This document shows positions 1-5,724 of a DNA stretch of 27,461 nt, in pieces (the first letter of the stretch is position 1; every line of letters begins with the position of its first letter). Origin of the DNA: Candidatus Fermentibacterota bacterium. Its GTDB lineage: Bacteria; JAFGKV01. The DNA lies in the NCBI GenBank assembly GCA_030620115.1, contig JAUXFG010000041.1:1-27461 (forward strand), given 5' to 3'. The position numbers and the translations under genes are program-made. Under the pieces are notes generated by a model. That model saw only the letters and a list, made by a program, of their open reading frames with translations. It searched no databases and was not told where the DNA came from.

Positions 1-711
1 CCAGACAAGCTGCGCATCTGGCGATTCGAGCCATCGTCTGTCAGTGACCTGGCCGGCCAAGGGAGTCGAGGCCCAAGACCCGGAAGCTTGCGTATTTCTG
101 AACTTGATTTTCAGCACGGGAGTATCAAAGACACGGGGCGAATCCACGACCTGACATCATACTCTTATCAGATGAACGTTGATCATCAATCAACGCACCT
201 TCTGCTGGAACGGAAGGAGAAAGGATTCTCGCGATTTTCCCTCCATGATGCAGTCACAGGTGATCTCCTTGTTGCGCTATTGCCTGGCAAGGAGCTGCAG
301 CAAGCGCGATCACGATTCCTTACCCATGGCGGCTTTGTCATTGCTTCCGTGTCTGCGGGTAAGGCCGACTTCGACGTGTTTTCATCCGATGGCCAACACC
401 TGCGCACAGCTGCCTTGGGCCACGGAGTCCGTGCAATCCTCGGAAGAGAGACGGAATCTGATGTGCTGGTCGTGGCCCTGGCGCAAGAAGGGCCCCAGGA
501 GGAGTCTGTTGCCTCCTACCTGGTGGATCTTATGAAGGGTACGCGACAGCTTCTGGGAGAGGGCATTATGCCTTGGAACTCCCTACAAAGACCAGGCACG
601 CCAGGTGGGATCTCCTCTAGGCTCTTCATAGAAAAACCATCTGAGAAATTTCTGGAAGTGGATCCACACACCGGCACGCGTCGAGTTCTGATACAAACCT
701 GTCAAGGGTGA
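1..711 (+). CDS. Unrecognised protein, 3' part only (5' end outside window)
   Basis: The reading frame is open from base 1 to the TGA at 709-711, so this is the C-terminal part (about 236 residues) of a longer protein. A TTG at 88 is in frame but has no Shine-Dalgarno before it, and coding continues upstream (PDKLRIWRFEP...). The visible part alternates short beta-strand-like stretches with turns, for example FSLHDAVTGDLLVALLPG, FDVFSSDGQHLRTAALG and LVDLMKGTRQLLGEG, which is the texture of the last blades of a beta-propeller. I see no catalytic motif, membrane segment or sorting signal. It converges on the minus-strand ybaK-type pair, with a perfect palindrome between them. I do not recognise the family; the propeller assignment is inference from texture only. 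Confidence 0.6.
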   Translation, partial: PDKLRIWRFEPSSVSDLAGQGSRGPRPGSLRISELDFQHGSIKDTGRIHDLTSYSYQMNVDHQSTHLLLERKEKGFSRFSLHDAVTGDLLVALLPGKELQQARSRFLTHGGFVIASVSAGKADFDVFSSDGQHLRTAALGHGVRAILGRETESDVLVVALAQEGPQEESVASYLVDLMKGTRQLLGEGIMPWNSLQRPGTPGGISSRLFIEKPSEKFLEVDPHTGTRRVLIQTCQG

Positions 712-760
712 GATAGCTGTCTTCACCAAACGGCGGCACTGTAAGGTGAGGAGTGGGGGC

Positions 761-792
761 TGGCCAAGTGGCGGCATGCCGCCACTTGGCCA
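761..792. repeat. 32-bp perfect palindrome between convergent genes
   Basis: The two 16-nt arms (TGGCCAAGTGGCGGCA and its complement) meet with no spacer, centred between bases 776 and 777. It lies between the stop codons of the two convergent flanking genes. As RNA it would fold back almost without a loop. There is no T-tract on either side, so it is not a standard intrinsic terminator, though it may act as a bidirectional end signal or a cruciform. Confidence 0.8.
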
Positions 793-815
793 CATTCATC
801 AGCACAATCTGATGG

Positions 816-995
816 TCAACTGCTGACCGTCGCGTTCAACCGAATACCTCCGCCGGGTTCTTCCAGTTCGGGAACACGATTCAAATCGAGCACGATCTCG
901 TCGTGGGCAAAAACCCAGCTCAACTCATCTCGCGGCTTCTTGGTTGCCGGGATCCCCAGCAAGCGCTGAAATATATTCCGCTTGTATGGCTTCAT
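816..995 (-). CDS. Small protein resembling the N-terminal segment of a Rieske-like 2Fe-2S protein (probable remnant)
   Basis: The 59-residue product starts MKPYKRNIFQRLLGIPATKK and contains VLDLNRVPELEEPGGGIRL. From memory this matches the first 60 or so residues of a family of small Rieske-type proteins that begin in this way and then carry CxH and CxxH iron-sulfur ligands. Here the frame stops right after the PGGGIRL segment, and the bases beyond the stop, read in the same frame, do not supply the ligands. The ATG at 995 lies 2 nt past the ybaK stop, so translation could reinitiate there. An in-frame ATG at 1010, behind AAAGGTG, would overlap ybaK and give 64 residues. It is either a truncated gene that has lost its cluster-binding half or a short stand-alone protein. 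The family link is recognition without a search. Confidence 0.45.
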   Translation of the reverse strand: MKPYKRNIFQRLLGIPATKKPRDELSWVFAHDEIVLDLNRVPELEEPGGGIRLNATVSS

Positions 996-997
996 GC

Positions 998-1459
998 CTA
1001 CAGAGCGCATTTCACCTTTTTCGGTTGGACCAAGCGCTCAAAATCCCCATACGGGAGCTTGACAAGCTCCTTGTGCGTGCCCGCACTGAAGGCGATCTCC
1101 TCGTCCTCGCTCAGCAGTTCAGCCACGTACACATCCATGCCATACAGATTGCCGAACGGCGGCATGGCGCCGACCTCACACTCCGGGAATATGTCCTTGA
1201 ACTCCTTCTCCGTGGCAAGTTCCACCTTTTTCACGCCCGCGGCCTTGGCCATAAGACCGAAATCCAATTTGCATGATGCGGGCAGTACCGCCATGGCCAT
1301 GGCGTCATCCATCTTCACCATGACCGTCTTTGCGAGCTCTTTCCCGGGGATGTGGGCGGAAGCGGCGATCTCCTGGGCCGTATAGGCCACCGAATGCTGA
1401 ATGGCCACGTACTTCACGCCGTTCTCATCCAAGAACTGCTTCAGCTTCTCGATTGGCAT
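998..1459 (-). CDS. YbaK/EbsC-family aminoacyl-tRNA deacylase-like protein
   Basis: This 153-residue protein is the normal length for the single-domain YbaK/ProX family, which hydrolyses mischarged aminoacyl-tRNAs such as Cys-tRNA(Pro) or Ala-tRNA(Pro) in the cytoplasm. Family features seen are the N-terminal LKQFLDENGVKYVAIQHSVAYTAQE, the lysine motif ELAKTVMVK (K45, the usual catalytic or substrate-binding lysine) and the loop VGAMPPFGNLYGMDVYV at about 97-113. Start: ATG at 1459 preceded by AGGAGGG about 5 nt upstream. It precedes the small Rieske-like ORF, which starts just past its stop. The substrate cannot be told from sequence: members of this family differ in the amino acid they edit, and no prolyl-tRNA synthetase is nearby. 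Confidence 0.88.
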   Translation of the reverse strand: MPIEKLKQFLDENGVKYVAIQHSVAYTAQEIAASAHIPGKELAKTVMVKMDDAMAMAVLPASCKLDFGLMAKAAGVKKVELATEKEFKDIFPECEVGAMPPFGNLYGMDVYVAELLSEDEEIAFSAGTHKELVKLPYGDFERLVQPKKVKCAL

Positions 1460-1490
1460 AATACCCTCCTGGTTTTCTCGAGCCTGCCCT

Positions 1491-1562
1491 GAAACTTCAT
1501 CCCGAACTTCGTCTCGAACTTCGTCTCGAACTTCATCGGGAACCTCGTCGGAATCTTCGTCG
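1491..1562. repeat. 12-bp tandem array, about six units
   Basis: Six degenerate 12-bp units run head to tail. Units two and three (1503-1514 and 1515-1526) are identical, CGAACTTCGTCT; the others differ at a few bases. It lies just upstream of the ybaK-type gene in the 323-nt gap after the hydroxylase operon. Being a multiple of three, it stays open when translated (KFETKF on the minus strand), but I see no sign of a real gene. Confidence 0.75.
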
Positions 1563-1678
1563 AGCCTGAGCCAAGTTTCTTCCCGAATGATCCCGCAGAC
1601 TGGCGGGTCGCGGCACTAACTCGAAACTTCAACTGCGAACCTCTTCATCCAGTGTCGAGAGGCGTCCTAAGATAAACG

Positions 1679-1713
1679 AACATTCAACATCGAACATCGA
1701 ACGTCCAACGCCG
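1679..1713. repeat. Heptamer tandem array, five units
   Basis: Five consecutive 7-bp units: AACATTC, AACATCG, AACATCG, AACGTCC, AACGCCG. It sits in the same gene gap (1460-1782) as the 12-bp array. Apart from these two arrays I see nothing in the gap: no gene, and no terminator for the hydroxylase operon. Confidence 0.7.
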
Positions 1714-1782
1714 AACCGGGCTAAAGCAACATACTAGAGCCATATTGCCGACCGGTCAACTCCGAAGTCATCAGATCACTGT

Positions 1783-4059
1783 CTATCCCTCGAGAAGACG
1801 GAGGACGCGCTCGGGAGTCAATGGGATCTCATACACCGGTTTGCCGATGGCATTCGAAACGGCGTTGGCAATGGCAGCCGGCACCCCAATGAGCGATGGT
1901 TCGCCGATTCCTTTGGCGCCAAACGGACCCTCTTTCCATGGATGCTCAACCAGACCCCAACGTACTTCAGGCACATCGGCGATGCTGGGGATCGCATAGT
2001 CGGTGAATCCGGGGTTCAGGAGAATGCCACCAGAGGTGACAAGCTCTTCCCAGAGAGCAAGGCCGGCACCTTGTGCAATGCCGCCTTCGATCTGGCCCTT
2101 TATGCCCTGCAGGTTGATCGCCCTTCCCACGTCATGAACAGCGGTAACCCTCACGACGCGAACGAGGCCCGTATCCCTATCTACTTCCACTTCCGCCACG
2201 TGGGTGGTATACGAATTCGTGGCATAGGGCTTCCCCTGGCCTGTTGCGGGATCATAGGATCGCTCGGGGGGCTTATAGTAACCCAATGCAGCCATCTCCA
2301 CACGACGTGCATAGCAATACGCAACCCCATCTTCCCAAGACATCAGCTCCTCATGCGACTTCCTGTCCCGAAAAACACCTTGCTCGATCACTATCTGCGA
2401 ATGACCAGTAGCCTCCCCTATGGCTCTTTGCATCCTCCTCTTGAGCACTCCTGCCGCGGCCCGGGCAGGCATGCCTGACATGATGGTGCCTCGGGAGGCC
2501 ACCGTGGGACCACTGTCTTGCACGATATCGGTGTCCACAAGCCCCACACGAATCCTTTCTATCCCCACACCAAGCTCTTCCGCCACGATTTGTGCCACCG
2601 CAGTGAGCAGCCCCTGGCCCATCTCGGTCAGTCCAACGGCAACATTGATGCTGCCATCGGGATTGATGCCCACCCACGCCTGACTGCGATCGAGATGTTC
2701 ACCGCCATTGTGCAGGTTGTTGCCATAGTAGCTGGCGGCAAGTCCGATGCCCCGCAGATGGCGCCCATCGCGGGCACGGAGAGAAAGAGCTCGCTGGCGC
2801 TTCTTGTACTCCGATAGATCAAGCGCTTTCCTGAATGTCCGCCGCATAGGTACGATCCCCGTGAGGGTTTCTCCCGATGCGGTGATGCTCCCACGCTTCC
2901 ACAGGTTGATCTCCCGGATCTTCTTTGGATCCATGGTGAGGCGCCCGGCCAGCTCATCGATCTGACGTTCGGTCGCGAAGGTGACCTGGGGCGCTCCAAA
3001 TCCACGGTAGGCGCCGGTGAACAGGTTGTTCGTGTACACTATCCGTGTATGCACATCAACCGCTTCGATCTCGTAGGGACCACAGGCCGAGCTATTTCCA
3101 CGCTCGGCAACCACCACGCTCAGCCCGCTGTACGCCCCGGCATCGTAAATGATCTCGACGCGCATGCCAAGGATCTTTCCTGACCGCAGGGCAGCGAGCC
3201 GGTGCCGGATCACCGTGCGGTGGCGCTTGCTCGTCCACCGGAAGTCCTCGCTTCGATCGTAGGCCAAACGAACGGGACGCCCCATTTTCAATGCCAATAA
3301 AGCCGCACCTGCGGCTACCTCGGATGGATAGTCCTCCTTGCCGCCAAAGGCGCCACCCGTCACCGTTTGACAGACCCGCACCTGACTCTGGGGAAGCCCA
3401 AGGATCTTGGCCACCGCACTCTTTATGTAGAATGGACACTGGCACGTTGAATGGATTGTCATTCTCCCGTCTGTGCCCGGCACGGCCACCGCGCCCTGGG
3501 GTTCCAAGTAAGCATGTTCCTGGTACCCCGTGCGGAACACATTCTCAATTGCAAGATCCGCGCGCCCGAAGGCGGCATCTGCGTCACCACGCACGACTCG
3601 CAGCCGCGCCACCACATTTCCCGACGCATGGATGAGCGGAGCCTCAGGATTCAGCGCGAATTCCGGATCATCCACCACGGGCAATGGCTCGATTTGACAT
3701 CGAATCTGCTCGGCGATACGCCGCGCACCATCGAGAGAGGGCGCCGCCACCAAGGCAATCCTCTCCGCCAGGCTTCGCACCCTACCCGTGGCCATGAACT
3801 CCTGATCTTGTTGCACAATGCCGATCTGATTGACACCTGGAATGTCGCGCGCCACCAAAACCAACCCTTCCGATGATGGCACCGAAGGGATCTCAATGCT
3901 CTTCAGTATCCCATGGGGGACTGTTGTCGTTACCACCACGGCCTCCCATAGTCCCTCCACACGAAGGTCGGAGAGAAAGGTCGCTTTGCCGGTGACCTTG
4001 TCGTGCGCGTCCAATCTCAGTGGAGCGGTTCCAACGACTCTCAACGAGCGGGCGGGCAT
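1783..4059 (-). CDS. Molybdenum hydroxylase large (molybdopterin) subunit, xanthine dehydrogenase type
   Basis: This 758-residue subunit binds the molybdenum-pterin cofactor and carries the hydroxylation site of the xanthine oxidase family; it works with the two subunits encoded upstream. Motifs seen are QCPF (207-210), GGAFGGKE (235-242), AER (318-320), AYRGFGAPQ (350-358) and GAKGIGE ending at E720, the position of the essential family glutamate. By comparison with mammalian xanthine dehydrogenase, E242 and R320 match the purine-orienting Glu802 and Arg880, and Tyr351 stands in for Phe914. The CO dehydrogenase loop (AYxCSFR) is absent. This favours a purine-type hydroxylase over a CO, aldehyde or aromatic-CoA enzyme, but the substrate is inference. 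In E. coli naming it would be XdhA. Start: ATG at 4059 behind GAGGAGGGG, overlapping the 2Fe-2S gene by 19 nt. No XdhC/CoxI-type maturation gene is in the window. Confidence 0.9.
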   Translation of the reverse strand: MPARSLRVVGTAPLRLDAHDKVTGKATFLSDLRVEGLWEAVVVTTTVPHGILKSIEIPSVPSSEGLVLVARDIPGVNQIGIVQQDQEFMATGRVRSLAERIALVAAPSLDGARRIAEQIRCQIEPLPVVDDPEFALNPEAPLIHASGNVVARLRVVRGDADAAFGRADLAIENVFRTGYQEHAYLEPQGAVAVPGTDGRMTIHSTCQCPFYIKSAVAKILGLPQSQVRVCQTVTGGAFGGKEDYPSEVAAGAALLALKMGRPVRLAYDRSEDFRWTSKRHRTVIRHRLAALRSGKILGMRVEIIYDAGAYSGLSVVVAERGNSSACGPYEIEAVDVHTRIVYTNNLFTGAYRGFGAPQVTFATERQIDELAGRLTMDPKKIREINLWKRGSITASGETLTGIVPMRRTFRKALDLSEYKKRQRALSLRARDGRHLRGIGLAASYYGNNLHNGGEHLDRSQAWVGINPDGSINVAVGLTEMGQGLLTAVAQIVAEELGVGIERIRVGLVDTDIVQDSGPTVASRGTIMSGMPARAAAGVLKRRMQRAIGEATGHSQIVIEQGVFRDRKSHEELMSWEDGVAYCYARRVEMAALGYYKPPERSYDPATGQGKPYATNSYTTHVAEVEVDRDTGLVRVVRVTAVHDVGRAINLQGIKGQIEGGIAQGAGLALWEELVTSGGILLNPGFTDYAIPSIADVPEVRWGLVEHPWKEGPFGAKGIGEPSLIGVPAAIANAVSNAIGKPVYEIPLTPERVLRLLEG

Positions 4060-4541
4060 GACTTCCCCTCCTCGTGCGCCATACGTTTCGCCGCAAGATC
4101 AACGGCCTCAACGATGCCGTGATAGCCCGTGCATCTGCAGAGATTCCCCTCGAGAAAGGCTATGATCTCTTCCCGAGTCGGGCAAGGGTGTGCCTGCAGG
4201 AGCGCATACGTGCTCATGATGAATCCTGGTGTGCAGAAGCCGCATTGAACAGCCCCAGCCTCGATAAATGCTTGTTGAATGGGATGCAGCGCGCCGTCCA
4301 TGCTGAGCCCCTCGATAGTCACCACCTCGCTCCCCTGCGCCTGGAGCGCAAACAAAAGGCATGAGTCAACAGCTTTGCCATTGAGAAGTACGGTACATGC
4401 ACCACACTCACCCTCGCCACAACCCTCCTTGACGCCGGTGAGCCCGAGTTCCCTCAACACATCAAGAAGCCTTGCGTTGGGGGCTACCATGAGTGACTCC
4501 TCTCGCCCATTCACCATCATTGTCAACGGGATTTTTCCCAT
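4041..4541 (-). CDS. Molybdenum hydroxylase 2Fe-2S subunit
   Basis: This 166-residue protein carries the two 2Fe-2S clusters that pass electrons from the molybdenum site to FAD. The N-terminal plant-ferredoxin-type cluster is bound by C41, C46, C49 and C61 (GCGEGECGACT and the later cysteine). The C-terminal helical cluster is bound by C100, C103, C135 and C137 (QCGFCTPG and LCRCTGY). All eight ligands are present and the length is usual for the family (XdhC in E. coli, CoxS in CO dehydrogenases). Start: ATG at 4541 behind CGAGGA, 2 nt after the stop of the FAD subunit gene, and the end overlaps the large-subunit start by 19 nt, so the three genes form one operon with coupled translation. Confidence 0.95.
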   Translation of the reverse strand: MGKIPLTMMVNGREESLMVAPNARLLDVLRELGLTGVKEGCGEGECGACTVLLNGKAVDSCLLFALQAQGSEVVTIEGLSMDGALHPIQQAFIEAGAVQCGFCTPGFIMSTYALLQAHPCPTREEIIAFLEGNLCRCTGYHGIVEAVDLAAKRMAHEEGKSCPPAR

Positions 4542-4543
4542 GA

Positions 4544-5401
4544 CTATCCTCGTGTGCTCTCCCCAAGGAGAGCTTCATTCAGGAATTGATACACCAGGTT
4601 GTGTACTACCCGGCGTCGGTATTCGGCGCTGGCTCGATGGTCATCGATGGGCGAACAGTCCTCTTCCGCAGCGAGAAGCGCTGCTCTGGCGATTTCATCC
4701 GGCCCCACAGAATCCAAAGAGTTGAGGTATTTCTCCGCGCAACGCGCCCGGATCGGCGTGGGCGCCACGGAGCCAAGACCGATTCGCACATCGACTTCTC
4801 CATCCCTCCGCGGCCGCACCATGCCTGCCACGGCTACGTTTGAGATAAAATGGCGCGATCGCGGGCCGACCTTCCTGAACCATTGCCGAGCAGAACGATC
4901 AGGCGGAACCAGTCGAAACCCACGCACGAGCTCGTCAACCTTCAGGCTCGTCGTACCGGGCCCCGTGATAAACGCGGAGAGAGCCTCTGTGCGCGAATTG
5001 GTTCGCGCCTCAATAAGCACTTCGGTGTCCAGAACGAGGAGGCAGAGCGCCATATCCGCGGCCGGAGACGCATTCACTACATTCCCCCCAAGGGTCGCCA
5101 TATTCCTGACCTGTGCCCCCCCCACTTCGCCGGCCGCCTTGGCAAGCATAGACAAATCGTCCACCACTGAGGACGAAAGATCAGCTGCAGTGACAGTGGC
5201 GCCCAGCAAGATCGAGTCGTTGCTTGAGCTGATGGTATCCCATCCGAGCGCGGCAAGGCTCAGAATCGCCTCGGGCCAAGCACGATCTCTCCTGAGCCGA
5301 ACCATGAGATCCGTTCCGCCTGCCAATACTCTAGCGCGGGAACCAAGTTCATGCTTGATCCGTAATGCCTCGTCCGCGGTATGGGGAATCAGAAAACGCA
5401 C
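4544..5401 (-). CDS. Molybdenum hydroxylase FAD-binding subunit
   Basis: This 285-residue protein is the medium, flavin-binding subunit that delivers electrons to NAD or another acceptor. Family motifs are AGGTDLMV (27-34) and ATLGGNVVNASPAAD (about 102-116), both contacting FAD, and WFRKVGPRSRHFISNVAVAG, a stretch typical of the xanthine dehydrogenase branch. Length is typical of XdhB or CoxM. Start: GTG at 5401 with GGGAGG 5 nt upstream. It is the first gene of the operon FAD - 2Fe-2S - molybdopterin subunit, the order used by many bacterial xanthine dehydrogenases and related hydroxylases. A weak TATGAT -10 candidate lies just upstream. Confidence 0.92.
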   Translation of the reverse strand: MRFLIPHTADEALRIKHELGSRARVLAGGTDLMVRLRRDRAWPEAILSLAALGWDTISSSNDSILLGATVTAADLSSSVVDDLSMLAKAAGEVGGAQVRNMATLGGNVVNASPAADMALCLLVLDTEVLIEARTNSRTEALSAFITGPGTTSLKVDELVRGFRLVPPDRSARQWFRKVGPRSRHFISNVAVAGMVRPRRDGEVDVRIGLGSVAPTPIRARCAEKYLNSLDSVGPDEIARAALLAAEEDCSPIDDHRASAEYRRRVVHNLVYQFLNEALLGESTRG

Positions 5402-5723
5402 GGAGCCTCCCTATCGGGGATCCTTTCACACATCATAGGTGTCAGAAGATAAGAAGAAGCCCCCCGTCCGTCATCTGCCTTGACGTCATGTGGCGGTGAT
5501 GGGCTTTCTGGACCTTGATGGCCCAATGACTTCTTGGTTCTTTGTCACGCGACATCACCTATATCGGTCCCAGAAGGTGTGCCCTTATGGACCGTTTCTT
5601 GCTTGATTCTTTCGGGGCGCTATGCGCGGCCGCCCTCCTACATCAGGGAGAGCCGACCACTTGGAACGTGATTCCCATGGCAACGACCTGGTGCCTTTGC
5701 GGCACACCGGGAGAGGGGAAATA
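5402..5723. other. Divergent intergenic region between hydroxylase operon and barrel-fusion gene
   Basis: This 322-nt gap must hold the promoters of both divergent units. On the minus strand a TATGAT box (complement of 5432-5437) lies about 30 nt before the GTG start of the FAD subunit, without a good -35. For the plus-strand gene I see no convincing promoter. A short plus-strand ORF (5587-5724) lies at the right end. No repeat family found elsewhere in the window occurs here. Confidence 0.4.
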
Positions 5724-5724
5724 A
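5587..5724 (+). CDS. Possible short leader ORF, 45 residues
   Basis: The ORF starts with ATG at 5587 behind GAAGGTG (8-nt spacing) and stops with a TAA whose last base is the first base of the next gene's ATG (TAATG at 5722-5726). It encodes a hydrophobic N-terminal stretch (FLLDSFGALCAAALL) and a tail with two cysteines. An in-frame ATG at 5542 would give 60 residues. I recognise no family. It may be a translationally coupled leader peptide or a chance ORF. Confidence 0.25.
   Translation: MDRFLLDSFGALCAAALLHQGEPTTWNVIPMATTWCLCGTPGEGK

Noticed and set aside
761-792. Palindrome as a standard intrinsic terminator
   Set aside because: There is no T-tract on either side and no loop.
1441-1632. 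Minus-strand ORF with KFETKFETKF repeats
   Set aside because: It only reads the 12-bp tandem array in frame; start and end are not supported.
4599-5438. Plus-strand ORF of 279 codons
   Set aside because: It is the antisense shadow of the FAD subunit gene, which has all its family motifs.
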